Counted from the stretch's first letter, positions 9,189-19,584 are shown. The stretch is DNA of 64,000 nucleotides from Lysobacterales bacterium (GCA_026005055.1 BPKI01000001.1:62001-126000); one strand, 5' to 3'. Made by a program: numbers and translations. The notes: a model not told the origin generated them from the sequence alone.

Positions 9189-11264
9189 ATGTCTGCCCTT
9201 CTGCTGCTCCTCGCGATGAACCTGACCGAAACTCTCTCGTCCGAGGACCCTTATCTCTGGCTCGAAGAGGTCGAGGGCGAACGCGCGCTCGAATGGGCGA
9301 AAGCGCGAAGCGCCGAGACCATGGCCCAATTCGAGCGAGAGGAAGCCTTCCGCACGCTGCGCGATCAGCTGCTGGCCATCCTCGACACGGAGGCGCGCAT
9401 CCCTTACGTGACCTGGCATCGCGGCAAGCTCTACAACTTCTGGCGCGACGCCAAGAACCGGCGCGGGCTTTGGCGGCGCACCACGCTCGATGAGTATCGA
9501 AAGCCGGAACCGTCTTGGGAGATCGTGCTCGATCTCGATCGGCTCGCCGAGGAAGAAAAGGAAAACTGGGTCTGGGCTGGCGCCGAGATGCTGCCCGATG
9601 GCGACCGCGCCTTGATCCGGCTTTCTCGGGGCGGCGCCGATGCCACGGTCGTGCGCGAGTTCGACCTTGAAGAAAAGCGTTTCGTCGAGGGCGGCTTCTC
9701 CCTTCCTGAGGCCAAGAGCTGGGTGAGCTGGCGCAATCGCGACGAGCTGTTCGTCGGGACTGATTTCGGGCCGGGCAGCCTCACGAGCTCGGGCTATCCG
9801 CGCACCTCGCGGCTGTGGAAGCGGAACACGCCGCTCAGCGACGCGCCCGAGGTCTTCGCCGGCGAGAGCAGCGATGTCTTCGCCGGTGTGAGCGTGGTTC
9901 GAAGCCGAGGCAAGAGCTATGAGCTCGCGCTGCGGCGCGTGGGCTTCTTTACCAGCCGCTACTTCCTGCGCGAGGAAGACGGGAGCCTGCGCCCGATCGA
10001 GGTGCCGGAAGACGCCGAGATCGGCTTCGCCGGCGATCAGCTCCTGATCGAACTCAAGAGCGATTGGACGATCGGCGAGCGGCGCTGGCCCCAGGGCGCG
10101 CTCCTTGCGATACCGCTGGCCGATTTCCTCGAGGGAAAACGCGAGTTCACGATGCTCTTCACCCCCGGCCCGCGGCGCTCGCTCGGAGGCTACGCGGTCA
10201 CGAAGAACGCGGTGATCGTACACGAGCTCGACAACGTGCTCTCCAAGCTCTACGAGTGGCGCCTCGGGGAGGAGGGTTGGCAGCGGCGCGCGCTTGCGGT
10301 GCCACCTGCCTCGCTCAGCATCACCGCCCTGGACGACGAGCACAGCGATACCTACTTCGTCAACGCCGCGAGCTTTCTCGAGCCGGACACCCTGTATCTC
10401 GCCGAGGTCGGTCAGGACGGATGGGAGAAGCTCAAGGCGCTGCCCGCCCAATTCGACGCCACGGGCCTCTCGGTCACACAGTACGAGGCGACGAGCAAGG
10501 ATGGGACGCGCATCCCCTATTTCCTGATCGCTCGCAAGGACCTGCCGCTCAATGGCGACAATCCCACCCTGCTTTACGGCTACGGCGGCTTCGAGGTCGC
10601 CTTGCGACCTGCATATGCGCCGCTCGTCGGCAAGGGCTGGCTCGAGAAGGGCGGCGTCTATGCGGTGGCCAACATCCGAGGCGGCGGGGAATTCGGTCCC
10701 GCCTGGCATCGCGCCGCGCTCAAGGAGAACCGCCAGCGCGCCTACGATGATTTCATCGCCGTGGCCGAGGATTTGATCGCGCGCAAGATCACCTCGCCCA
10801 AGCGCTTGGGCATCCGCGGGGGATCCAATGGCGGGCTTCTCACCGGCGTGATGCTCACCCAGCGCCCGGATCTGTTCGGGGCGGTGGTGATCCAGGTGCC
10901 GCTCTTGGACATGCGCCGCTACCACCTGCTGCTCGCCGGCGCGAGTTGGATGGCCGAATACGGCAATCCCGACGATCCCAACGAGTGGGCCTACATCGCC
11001 CGCTATTCGCCCTATCAGAACCTCAGGCCCGATGTGGCCTATCCGCCGGTGCTCCTGACGACTTCCACCCGCGATGATCGGGTCCATCCCGGCCACGCGC
11101 GCAAGTTCGTCGCCCGCCTCCTTGAATTCGGCAAGGACGTGACCTATTACGAGAACACCGAGGGCGGGCATGGCGGTGCCGCCGACAACCCGCAACGGGC
11201 CACGATGGAAGCGCTGACTTACGCCTGGCTCGCCAAGCAGCTCGGGCTCAAGCCGCCTGGCTGA
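9189..11264 (+). CDS. Prolyl oligopeptidase family S9A serine peptidase
   Basis: GIRGGSNGGLLTGVMLTQRPDLFGAVV; PVLLTTSTRDDRVHPGHARKF; ENTEGGHGG. Confidence 0.9.
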   Translation: MSALLLLLAMNLTETLSSEDPYLWLEEVEGERALEWAKARSAETMAQFEREEAFRTLRDQLLAILDTEARIPYVTWHRGKLYNFWRDAKNRRGLWRRTTLDEYRKPEPSWEIVLDLDRLAEEEKENWVWAGAEMLPDGDRALIRLSRGGADATVVREFDLEEKRFVEGGFSLPEAKSWVSWRNRDELFVGTDFGPGSLTSSGYPRTSRLWKRNTPLSDAPEVFAGESSDVFAGVSVVRSRGKSYELALRRVGFFTSRYFLREEDGSLRPIEVPEDAEIGFAGDQLLIELKSDWTIGERRWPQGALLAIPLADFLEGKREFTMLFTPGPRRSLGGYAVTKNAVIVHELDNVLSKLYEWRLGEEGWQRRALAVPPASLSITALDDEHSDTYFVNAASFLEPDTLYLAEVGQDGWEKLKALPAQFDATGLSVTQYEATSKDGTRIPYFLIARKDLPLNGDNPTLLYGYGGFEVALRPAYAPLVGKGWLEKGGVYAVANIRGGGEFGPAWHRAALKENRQRAYDDFIAVAEDLIARKITSPKRLGIRGGSNGGLLTGVMLTQRPDLFGAVVIQVPLLDMRRYHLLLAGASWMAEYGNPDDPNEWAYIARYSPYQNLRPDVAYPPVLLTTSTRDDRVHPGHARKFVARLLEFGKDVTYYENTEGGHGGAADNPQRATMEALTYAWLAKQLGLKPPG

Positions 11265-11353
11265 GCGCTTCCCCGCCGGCGGCCGCCTTCACGGGGGCGG
11301 CCGTCGCCGTGGCTATACTGCAAACTTCAACCGTCGCCGACCGCGGTACGACG

Positions 11354-13537
11354 ATGCCGAAGTCCGCACTGTTCGTCCTGATCCTCTCTCTTGGCTCGTG
11401 GCTCGCCGGCTGCCAGCCGGCCTCGAACGAAGGAGGTGATGCGATGAAAAGCGCTGTACAACTGCGGCAAGCAGTCACCGACCCGACGCTTCCGCCGGAG
11501 CCGCAGGCCGCAAAACGGCCCTTCACGGTGACCTCGCCCAACGGGAACCGCCAGGATCCCTGGTACTGGCTGCGCGACGACGAGCGCAAGAATCCCGAGG
11601 TCTTGGCCTACCTCGAGGCCGAGAACGCCTGGGCCAAGGCCTTCGAAGCGCAATACGCCCCGCTGGTGGAGAAACTGTTCCAGGAGATCGTGGGCCGCAT
11701 CAAGCAAGACGATTCCACCGTGCCGGTGCGCGATCGCGGCTACTGGTACTACACGCGCTTCGAGGAGGGCAAGGAATACCCGATCCATTGTCGGCGCCGC
11801 GACGCTGCCGGCGCGCTCGAGGAAGTGCTCCTCGACGTCAATCAGATGGCCGCGGGCCATGCCTTTTTCCAAGTTGGCGATTTCGAGGTCTCCGACGACA
11901 ACCGCCTGATCGCGTGGCTGGAGGACACCGTCGGTCGTCGGCAATACGTGCTCAAGGTCAGGGACCTCGAGAGCGGCGAAATCCTCTTGCCCGGCATCGA
12001 GCGGGTCTCGAGCTTCGCCTGGGCCGCCGACAATCGCACCCTGTTCTACGTCGAGAACCACCCGGTCACCCTGCTCTCGTACCGGGTGAAGAAGCACGTG
12101 CTCGGCACCGACCCGGCTTCCGACCCGGTGGTTTACGAAGAGCAGGATCCGAGCTTTTACACCGCCGTCGGCCGCAGCGGCTCGCGCCGCTTTTTGCTCA
12201 TCGGCCTCTCCAGCACCGAGGCCAGCGAGTTTCGCTTCCTCGAGGCCGACCGGCCCAATGGCGCCTTTCGCGTGTTCCTGCCGCGCGAGCGCGGGCACCT
12301 CTATCAGCCTGAGCATGTCGGCGATGCCTGGTTCGTGCGCAGCAATTGGCAGGCGCCCAATTTCCGCATCATGCGCGTACCGCTAGGCAGCGAGGGACAG
12401 CGCGAGCGCTGGCAAGATTTCGTGCCGCATCGGGAGGACGCCTTCATCGACGGCTTCCAAGCCTTCAGCCGTTTCCTCCTGGTGGCCGAGCGCTCGGATG
12501 GGCTCAGGCAGCTTCGCATCAAGCCGATGGATGGAAGCTCCTGGCTGATCGCCGCGGATGATCCGGCCTACACGATGGCGCTCGGGGACAACCGCGAGCA
12601 GGACACCGACAAGGTGCGTTACCTCTACACCTCGCTCACCACGCCGAACTCGGTCTTCGAGCTCGATGTGCGCAGCGGCGAACGGACCTTGCTCAAGCAA
12701 GACCCGGTGCTCGGGGATTTTTCTCCGGCCAACTACCAGAGCGAGCGCCTCTGGGTTCCGGCCCGTGACGGCGAGAAGATTCCGGTCTCGCTGGTCTATC
12801 GCAAGGGCTTCCGCCGCAACGGCAGCGCCCCGCTTTATTTGCATGCCTACGGATCCTATGGCTCGAGCCGGGACCCCACCTTCAGCTCGACGCGGCTTTC
12901 CCTCCTCGACCGCGGCTTCGTCTTCGCCATCGCCCACGTCCGCGGCGGGCAGGAGCTGGGCCGGCGCTGGTACGAAGCCGGCCGGCTGCTCAACAAGATG
13001 AACACCTTCACCGACTTCATCGACGTCGCCGAGTATCTGGTGAAGGAGGGCTATGCCGCCAAAGACAAGGTCTTCGCCATGGGCGGCTCGGCGGGCGGAC
13101 TCCTGATCGGCGCGGTGGCGAACATGGCGCCGCAACTCTTCGCCGGCATGGCCGCCCACGTGCCCTTCGTGGACGTGGTCACCACCATGCTCGATGAGTC
13201 GATCCCGCTCACCACCAACGAGTTCGACGAGTGGGGCAACCCCAAGGAGAAGGTGTACTACGAGTACATGCTGTCCTATAGCCCCTACGACAACGTGCGT
13301 CCGCAGGCCTATCCGCCCCTTTACGTGACCACCGGGCTTTGGGACTCGCAGGTGCAGTACTGGGAGCCGGCGAAGTGGGTGGCGAAGCTTCGCGCGACGC
13401 GCACGAACGATGCGCCGATTCTGTTCCGCACCCAGATGGAGGCGGGGCACGGCGGACGCTCCGGACGCTTCCAGAAGCTGCGCGAGGTGGCGGAGGAGTA
13501 CGCCTTCTTCCTCCATCTCGCCGGCATTCGCGAGTAA
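11354..13537 (+). CDS. Oligopeptidase B-like S9A peptidase with lipoprotein signal peptide
   Basis: MPKSALFVLILSLGSWLAGCQPAS lipobox; FAMGGSAGGLLIGAVANMAPQLFAGMAAHVPFVDVVTTM; QMEAGHGG. Confidence 0.88.
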   Translation: MPKSALFVLILSLGSWLAGCQPASNEGGDAMKSAVQLRQAVTDPTLPPEPQAAKRPFTVTSPNGNRQDPWYWLRDDERKNPEVLAYLEAENAWAKAFEAQYAPLVEKLFQEIVGRIKQDDSTVPVRDRGYWYYTRFEEGKEYPIHCRRRDAAGALEEVLLDVNQMAAGHAFFQVGDFEVSDDNRLIAWLEDTVGRRQYVLKVRDLESGEILLPGIERVSSFAWAADNRTLFYVENHPVTLLSYRVKKHVLGTDPASDPVVYEEQDPSFYTAVGRSGSRRFLLIGLSSTEASEFRFLEADRPNGAFRVFLPRERGHLYQPEHVGDAWFVRSNWQAPNFRIMRVPLGSEGQRERWQDFVPHREDAFIDGFQAFSRFLLVAERSDGLRQLRIKPMDGSSWLIAADDPAYTMALGDNREQDTDKVRYLYTSLTTPNSVFELDVRSGERTLLKQDPVLGDFSPANYQSERLWVPARDGEKIPVSLVYRKGFRRNGSAPLYLHAYGSYGSSRDPTFSSTRLSLLDRGFVFAIAHVRGGQELGRRWYEAGRLLNKMNTFTDFIDVAEYLVKEGYAAKDKVFAMGGSAGGLLIGAVANMAPQLFAGMAAHVPFVDVVTTMLDESIPLTTNEFDEWGNPKEKVYYEYMLSYSPYDNVRPQAYPPLYVTTGLWDSQVQYWEPAKWVAKLRATRTNDAPILFRTQMEAGHGGRSGRFQKLREVAEEYAFFLHLAGIRE

Positions 13538-13544
13538 GGGGTGT

Positions 13545-14216
13545 TCAAAAACCCAGGCGACGAAGCTCCGCGGCGGTCCGCTCGTCCTCGGGGACGGCGC
13601 TAAATCCGCCTTGGGGGCCGATCAGCACGCGATAGCGCGCACCGTCGAACAGGGGCATGAACACGCCCGATCCGAACTCGTTCTCGATGAAGCCGAACAT
13701 GCGGGGCAGCTGCGCCGCCAGAAGGGCGAGGTCCAAACCTTCCCCCGCAAGTTCGAGCACTTGCGCCACTTCCCGCTGCTCGCGTGCTGCGCTCGTGAAG
13801 CGACCGGAAAGGCGCTCGAGCCGATAGAGCGGGCTGAAGCCGAGGCGCCTGGCCCAGCCCGAGAAGCGCACCACCCGTCCCTCGAGCCGCCACTGCTCGG
13901 CCTCGAGCGTGAAGCCCCGGACGCGGCCGTCTGCCGCCGTGAGCTGCAGGTAGAAGCGCGAGGGGCCCACCGCGCGCACCGCGACCCGAGCCGCTTCTTG
14001 CTCGGCAAGAAGCCGCTCGTACGAGCGGCTCGCCAAGGCCAGCGTTCCGGCATAAGCCGCCAGCGCGAGGCCGAGAACGGCGAAGCCCAGGCGCAGGACC
14101 GAGCGAAGCCAGCGCCGCCGCCGCGCGTGCGCGAACATCGAAAAGCCCATCCACACGGCGAAGGACGAAGCGAGCAGCGCGACCGTCAGGGACGAGGCGA
14201 AGAGCGATGAGAACAT
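13545..14216 (-). CDS. Conserved membrane protein of unknown function
   Basis: MFSSLFASSLTVALLASSFAVWMGFSMFAHARRRRWLRSVLRLGFAVLGLALAAYAG, two predicted TM segments. Confidence 0.7.
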   Translation of the reverse strand: MFSSLFASSLTVALLASSFAVWMGFSMFAHARRRRWLRSVLRLGFAVLGLALAAYAGTLALASRSYERLLAEQEAARVAVRAVGPSRFYLQLTAADGRVRGFTLEAEQWRLEGRVVRFSGWARRLGFSPLYRLERLSGRFTSAAREQREVAQVLELAGEGLDLALLAAQLPRMFGFIENEFGSGVFMPLFDGARYRVLIGPQGGFSAVPEDERTAAELRRLGF

Positions 14217-14274
14217 GGCGCGTTCTCGCGGCAACCGGCGGAGAAAGGTTCTCCGGCACTATACTGGCCGCGCC

Positions 14275-14436
14275 ATGCCCGCGCGCATCCGCCATCGTCT
14301 CCTCATCCTGCTGCTGGTGCCCTTTTTGCTCTCGGCCTGCGGCAATCGCGGCGATCTCTACTTGCCGCCCGAGGAACCGCCGCCCGCGGAGACGCCGAAG
14401 CCGGAGCCTGCTGAACCGCCGAAGGCCGATGAGTAA
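14275..14436 (+). CDS. lptM: Small LptM-like lipoprotein
   Basis: MPARIRHRLLILLLVPFLLSACGNRGDLYLPPEEPP; lipobox LSAC and GNRGDLYLP motif directly before dapF. Confidence 0.82.
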   Translation: MPARIRHRLLILLLVPFLLSACGNRGDLYLPPEEPPPAETPKPEPAEPPKADE

Positions 14437-15373
14437 GCCGCTGTCTTACGGCCTGCTCTCGGCAGCGGGCAACCGCATCCTGATCCTCGATGCGAGCGGG
14501 GCGGAGCGAAGGAGGCTTGATTTCGCCGCGCTCGCGCCGAGGCTCGAACCGGGCTGGTCCTTCGACCAGCTCATGCTCCTCTCGCGTGGGCAGGATGGAT
14601 GGCAGGTGCAGATCTACAATCGCGACGGCTCTCCGGCGGAACAATGCGGCAATGGCATGCGCTGTCTCGCCGCTTGGCTCGATCGGCAGGGGCTGCTCGA
14701 TCACGGCTCGACCACGGTCCACACCCCCGCAGGCAGGGTGCGACTCGAAAAGCGCGACGGTCGAGGCTTTTTCGTGGCGCTCCCGCCGCCTTCCTTCGAT
14801 CGGCAGGCCGTCCGGTATGCGGGCCCGTTCGTGCACGATCCCATGCTCCGCCTCGACCGTGGCGTGATCGCCATCGCCGAGCTCGGCCCTGTTGTTCGCC
14901 GCGTGCTCCCTGCCGAGTCCGAAATCGCCTTCGATCTCGTGTCGATGGGCAACCCGCACGCCATCATCTGGATCGGTCACGCGGACACCGCTCATCAGGA
15001 CGAATCGCTGCGAAGCGACGATGCGCCGAGCGACGACACCCTGCTCGCTCGGTATCCCCTCGCCGCGGTCGCCCAGGCGATCGAGGCGCGCTCGCTCTTC
15101 GAGCGTGGGGTCAACCTGAGCGTCGCCCTTCGGCCGAAACCCAATACCGACCGCATCCACGCCCGCGCCCACGAGCGCGGGGCCGGCGAAACCCAAGCCT
15201 GCGGCAGTGCCGCCTGTGCGATCGCGGCTTCGGCGCGGATCCGTGGCTGGATCGGAAGCCGAAGCGAGATCGTCTTTCCCGGTGGAACGCTCGAAGTGAT
15301 CTGGAAAGGCCCGGGCGATCTCATTTGGCTCGGCGGTCGAGTGGACTGGATCCTGGAAGGTGAGCTTCGATGA
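14429..15373 (+). CDS. dapF: Diaminopimelate epimerase
   Basis: EQCGNGMRCLAAWL and ETQACGSAACAIAA catalytic Cys motifs. Confidence 0.93.
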   Translation: MSKPLSYGLLSAAGNRILILDASGAERRRLDFAALAPRLEPGWSFDQLMLLSRGQDGWQVQIYNRDGSPAEQCGNGMRCLAAWLDRQGLLDHGSTTVHTPAGRVRLEKRDGRGFFVALPPPSFDRQAVRYAGPFVHDPMLRLDRGVIAIAELGPVVRRVLPAESEIAFDLVSMGNPHAIIWIGHADTAHQDESLRSDDAPSDDTLLARYPLAAVAQAIEARSLFERGVNLSVALRPKPNTDRIHARAHERGAGETQACGSAACAIAASARIRGWIGSRSEIVFPGGTLEVIWKGPGDLIWLGGRVDWILEGELR

Positions 15374-16047
15374 ACGAGCAACCGAGAGGCCCGAGCGCCC
15401 AAGAGGTCGCAGCCTATCTGCGGCGACACCCCGATTTCCTCATCGAGCATCCGGATCTCGCGCTCACCCTTCGCATCCCGCGCCAGAACGGTCCGGCGAC
15501 CTCGCTGGCCGCCTATCAGCTCGAGGTGCTGCGCGAGCACAACGCCGAGCTCAAACGCCGCCTCCAGGAGCTGGTGCAGCTCGCCCATGAGAACGAGCGT
15601 TTGAGCCTGCGAATCCACGCCTTCGCCCTCTCTCTTTTGCGTGCGCGCTCGCGCGGGGAGGCCCTTTCGCGGACGGTGGCGGCCCTGCGCGAGGACTTCG
15701 CCACCGAAGCGGTCCGCATCGCCCTTTACGACGTCGAGCCAGGGCTCGGCGACGGGGACTGGTTGATCCATCTGCCGCGCACCGATCCCCGCTTCTCGCT
15801 TTTTCACGACACAGTCGAGCGCCGAGCCGTGCTCTGCGGACGCTTGAAGCCGGAGAAGCTCGAGGTGCTCTTCGTTCATCGAGCCGGAGAGATCCGCTCG
15901 GCCGCCCTGCTGCCGTTGCCGGCGGCGGGCCTGCTCGCGATCGGCAGCACCGATCCCGAGCGCTTTCATCCGGGGATCGGGACCTTCTTCCTCGAGCGGC
16001 TGGCCGAGATCGTCGCGGCGGCGCTCGCGCGTTTCGAGGCGGCATGA
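15370..16047 (+). CDS. DUF484 family protein
   Basis: EVAAYLRRHPDFLIEHPDLALTLRIP; conserved dapF-DUF484-xerC order. Confidence 0.9.
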   Translation: MNEQPRGPSAQEVAAYLRRHPDFLIEHPDLALTLRIPRQNGPATSLAAYQLEVLREHNAELKRRLQELVQLAHENERLSLRIHAFALSLLRARSRGEALSRTVAALREDFATEAVRIALYDVEPGLGDGDWLIHLPRTDPRFSLFHDTVERRAVLCGRLKPEKLEVLFVHRAGEIRSAALLPLPAAGLLAIGSTDPERFHPGIGTFFLERLAEIVAAALARFEAA

Positions 16048-16976
16048 GCCTGGCCGAGGCGCTGGCGGCCTTTCTCGATCATCTCGCGCTCGAAAAACGC
16101 GCCTCGGCGCACACCGTGGCCGCTTACCGGCGCGATCTCGAGTTTCTTCTCGCCTACCTAAGCGAAGCCGGCATCGCCGAACCGCAAGCGATCCGCACGT
16201 CTCACTTGCGGGCTTTTCTCGCCGAGCAGCACCGCGCGGGCTTGAGCGGGCGCACCCTTGCGCGCCGTCTGGCGGCGATCCGCGCTTGGTTCCGCTACTT
16301 GCTCCGCCGCCACGGACTGCCCGCTGACCCCAGCCGCGGCGTGCGTGCACCGAAGACCGTGCGCCGGCTGCCGGAGGTCTTGGATGTCGATGAGGCCATC
16401 CGCGCCGTCGAGATTCCGGTCGCGGATGCGCTCGATCTGCGCGATCGGGCGATCTTCGAGCTGCTTTACTCCTCCGGACTGCGCCTGTCGGAGCTGGTCG
16501 CCCTGAACTGGGAGGACCTCGATCTCGCGCGCGGGCTCGTTCGGGTGCTCGGCAAGCGCGCCAAGGTGCGCGTCGTGCCGGTCGGAAGTCATGCGCTCGC
16601 GGCGCTCAAGGACCTGGCCGAGGCGAGCGGCCGCTGCGAGGGCCCGATCTTCCTCAGTCGGCGCGGGGAGAGGCTATCGGCGCGAAGCGTTCAGGCGCGT
16701 CTTCGCCTCCACGGACTGCGGCGTGGATTCGGCCGGCGCCTGCATCCGCACCTGTTCCGCCATTCCTGCGCCAGCCACCTGCTCGAATCCTCAGGCGATC
16801 TGCGGGCGGTCCAGGAGCTGCTCGGCCACGCCGATCTCGCCACCACCCAGATCTATACCCACCTCGATTTCCAGCACCTCGCTCAGACCTACGATCGAGC
16901 CCATCCACGCGCGAAGCGCAAAGGCATGGCTTCGCCCGGCCCCTCCTTGGCAGAGGGGGAACCGAGCAAGCGATAA
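16044..16976 (+). CDS. xerC: Tyrosine recombinase XerC
   Basis: ALEKRASAHTVAAYRRDLEFL ... HLFRHSCASHLLESSGDLRAVQELLGHADLATTQIYTHLD. Confidence 0.93.
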   Translation: MSLAEALAAFLDHLALEKRASAHTVAAYRRDLEFLLAYLSEAGIAEPQAIRTSHLRAFLAEQHRAGLSGRTLARRLAAIRAWFRYLLRRHGLPADPSRGVRAPKTVRRLPEVLDVDEAIRAVEIPVADALDLRDRAIFELLYSSGLRLSELVALNWEDLDLARGLVRVLGKRAKVRVVPVGSHALAALKDLAEASGRCEGPIFLSRRGERLSARSVQARLRLHGLRRGFGRRLHPHLFRHSCASHLLESSGDLRAVQELLGHADLATTQIYTHLDFQHLAQTYDRAHPRAKRKGMASPGPSLAEGEPSKR

Positions 16977-17731
16977 AGCTCCGCCTTGAGCCGAATCCCT
17001 TGGCTGCGGATCCACTCGCGGGCGTGCTCGAACTCGGGATCGAGCTCGGCCACGAGCTGCCAGAAACGCGAAGAGTGGCTGCGGATCTTCAAGTGCGCGA
17101 GCTCATGCGCGATCACGTAGTGGAGTACCGCAGGCGGCGCATGGATCAAGGCCAGGTCGAGCGACATCCGCCGCGCGGCGCTCAGGCTACCCCAAAGCGA
17201 GCGGAGCGGGCGGATGCGGAGGGCGGCAGGCGCGACACCGAGCCGCGCCGCGAGCTTGCGCCCGATCCGTAGCGCATCACGCCGCAGTTCAGCCGATAAG
17301 AAGTCCCTGAGCAGCGAACGGGCGAGGGGAAGCTCGGCATCGTTCAGCCGCGCCACATGAAGCTCGAGCCACCCGGGCTGACTGAGCAGTCGCGGCTCGG
17401 CCGAGACTCGCCAAACCAGGGGCCAAGGCCGCCCCCGGAGCAGGAACTCATCGCCCACTCCCACCTTGAGCGGCGCCCTGCGCGCCCCGAGGGCATCGAG
17501 CTCGGCGAGACGGGCGATGATCCAACCTCGACTCTCGGCGAGAAATCGCTCCACCGAACGCGATGCCACGCGCGGCGGCAGGGTCAGACGGAGAACCCCT
17601 TCCGGCTCCACGCTGAGCCGAAGCCGCCGTGCGCGGCGGCTCGGGACCCGCCTCATCCACGCCACACGTCCGCCGCCGAGCTCGACGCTCAGCCAACTGC
17701 TCGCGTTCGAGGGCCTCGCCGGCCGGCTCAT
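16889..17731 (-). CDS. YgjP/SprT-like M48-type zinc metallohydrolase domain protein
   Basis: VLHYVIAHELAHLKIRSHSSRFWQLV (HELAH zinc motif); SLWGSLSAARRMSLDLALIHAP. Confidence 0.85.
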   Translation of the reverse strand: MSRPARPSNASSWLSVELGGGRVAWMRRVPSRRARRLRLSVEPEGVLRLTLPPRVASRSVERFLAESRGWIIARLAELDALGARRAPLKVGVGDEFLLRGRPWPLVWRVSAEPRLLSQPGWLELHVARLNDAELPLARSLLRDFLSAELRRDALRIGRKLAARLGVAPAALRIRPLRSLWGSLSAARRMSLDLALIHAPPAVLHYVIAHELAHLKIRSHSSRFWQLVAELDPEFEHAREWIRSQGIRLKAELYRLLGSPSAKEGPGEAMPLRFARGWARS

Positions 17732-18645
17732 CGGACGGAAAGCGGAGTCGGGATGGCCTTTTCATTTTCCTCCGCCTCGGCGATCTCGAACAAGCGCTGA
17801 AGCTCCCCGAACAGGAGCGAGAGTTCACCCGCCTCGAGCGCGAACTGCGACGCGAGCCGATCTTCTCCGCTTTCATCCTCCGAAAACTCGCCGACCATGC
17901 GGATCCGCGCGAGGCTGAGGTCTTCGCGAAGCTCGAAGACCAAACGCTCCCGAAATCCGAGCTCGAGACGCACGACCCGCAAGCCCTCCGCGAGATACGC
18001 GCGGATCGCCTCACCCCGCGGCACGCTTCCCTGGATCCGCACCCTCGCCCCATCCTCCCCGCGAAGCAGGGCGCCTTCGCCGAGGGAGAATCCGGCCGGA
18101 AGGGCCTCCCCGGAAACCCAGGCGGTGAAACGCGCCGCCGGATCGCGCCGCGGCCGGATCGGCCGGGCGGGCAGATGACCGAGCGCGCTTCGAAGCAAGG
18201 ACAGCGCCTCTTCGGCACGCGCGCGCGAGGATGCGGCAAGGGCGATCCAACCCGCGCCGCGGTCGAGCAGGACCCAGCCGCTTCGCCGCCGCACGAGAGC
18301 CCGCGGTAAGAGTTCGGCGAGCTTTTCCGCCCGCCATCGCCGGCGAAGGCTGCGCGCCGGATCGCGACCCTCTGCACGGCGGAAAGCCGCGGCGAGATCC
18401 TCCACCGCCGCCGCGAGCACGCTCGCAGGAAGCACGCGCTCGGCGCGGACGAAGCGCAGCAGAAGCCGCGGGCCGCTCGCAAGGACGAGTCGCTCGTCCG
18501 CTCCACCCCAGGGCGAGGCGAATCCGAGGCAGAAAGGCTCGAGCGCACCGGGCTCGCGGATACTCGCCGAAGCAAGCGCTCGCTCGAGCTCGGCATCGGA
18601 AGGAAGGGCGGGAGAGCGGTAGAGGAACAGCGTTCGGAACAGCAT
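17728..18645 (-). CDS. rdgC: Recombination-associated protein RdgC
   Basis: MLFRTLFLYR...FCLGFASPWG...LRFVRAERVLPASVL. Confidence 0.82.
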   Translation of the reverse strand: MLFRTLFLYRSPALPSDAELERALASASIREPGALEPFCLGFASPWGGADERLVLASGPRLLLRFVRAERVLPASVLAAAVEDLAAAFRRAEGRDPARSLRRRWRAEKLAELLPRALVRRRSGWVLLDRGAGWIALAASSRARAEEALSLLRSALGHLPARPIRPRRDPAARFTAWVSGEALPAGFSLGEGALLRGEDGARVRIQGSVPRGEAIRAYLAEGLRVVRLELGFRERLVFELREDLSLARIRMVGEFSEDESGEDRLASQFALEAGELSLLFGELQRLFEIAEAEENEKAIPTPLSVR

Positions 18646-18699
18646 CGGAGCTCCGCGCAAAGGAGAGGGGTGGGCGCAATCGGCAAGCGCGAGGGGCGT

Positions 18700-19584
18700 T
18701 CAAGCTCGGTCGGCGCTTCCACCGAGCCATGCCGCCGCATCGGGGGGTGCCGCCGAGAAAGCCCTCAGGGCGCCGAAATCGAAGAGCCTTCGGTCGAGCA
18801 GTTGCGAGGGTCGCACCTCGCCTAGCGCCCGCAGGATGTTCTCCACCCGGCCGGGATGACGACGATCCCATTCGGCGAGCATCCGCTTGACCACCTGGCG
18901 CTCGAGGCCCTCCTGCGAGCCGCAGAGATGGCAAGGCAGGATCGGAAACCCGCGCTCGGCCGCATAGCGGGCAATGTCGCGCTCGCGGCAATAGGCAAGC
19001 GGCCTGATCACGATGTGTTTGCCATCGTCCGAACGGAGCTTGGGCGGCATCGCCGCCATTCGCCCGTGGAAAAACAGGTTGAGAAAAAAGGTCTCGAGGA
19101 TGTCATCGGCGTGGTGGCCGAGCGCGATCTTGGTGAAACCCTCGCGCTCGGCGCAGGCATAAAGCGCCCCCCGGCGTAGCCTGGAGCACAGCCCGCACAT
19201 GGTCTTGCCCGCAGGCACGACCCGCTTGACCACGGAATAGGTGTCCTGCTCGAGGATCAGGAACGGCATCCCTTCCGCTTCGAGGTAACGGGGCAAGATG
19301 GTGGGGTCGTAACCAGGCTGCTTCTGATCGAGGTGCACCGCTACCAGCTCGAAGCGCACCGGCGCCTTGCGCTGGAGCTGCCGCAAGATATCGAGCAGGG
19401 TGTAGCTGTCCTTGCCGCCGGAGAGGCAGACCATCACCCGGTCGCCCTCCTCGATCATCCCGTAGTCGGCGATCGCCTGTCCGACCAAGCGGCGCAGGCG
19501 CTTGTTGAGCTTCGCGCGCTCGCGTTCGGCCTTGCGCGGATCGCGCGGAGCCGGCGATTTCAAAGGAATCACGGCGGGTTCCAT
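18700..19584 (-). CDS. ttcA: tRNA 2-thiocytidine biosynthesis protein TtcA
   Basis: [18 protein letters not shown] (PP-loop), [11 protein letters not shown] and LPCHLCGSQ CxxC motifs. Confidence 0.93.
   Translation of the reverse strand: MEPAVIPLKSPAPRDPRKAERERAKLNKRLRRLVGQAIADYGMIEEGDRVMVCLSGGKDSYTLLDILRQLQRKAPVRFELVAVHLDQKQPGYDPTILPRYLEAEGMPFLILEQDTYSVVKRVVPAGKTMCGLCSRLRRGALYACAEREGFTKIALGHHADDILETFFLNLFFHGRMAAMPPKLRSDDGKHIVIRPLAYCRERDIARYAAERGFPILPCHLCGSQEGLERQVVKRMLAEWDRRHPGRVENILRALGEVRPSQLLDRRLFDFGALRAFSAAPPDAAAWLGGSADRA

Noticed and set aside
9024-11195. 723-aa minus-strand ORF
   Set aside because: Shadow of the prolyl oligopeptidase, which has full catalytic motifs; long antisense ORFs are expected at this GC content.
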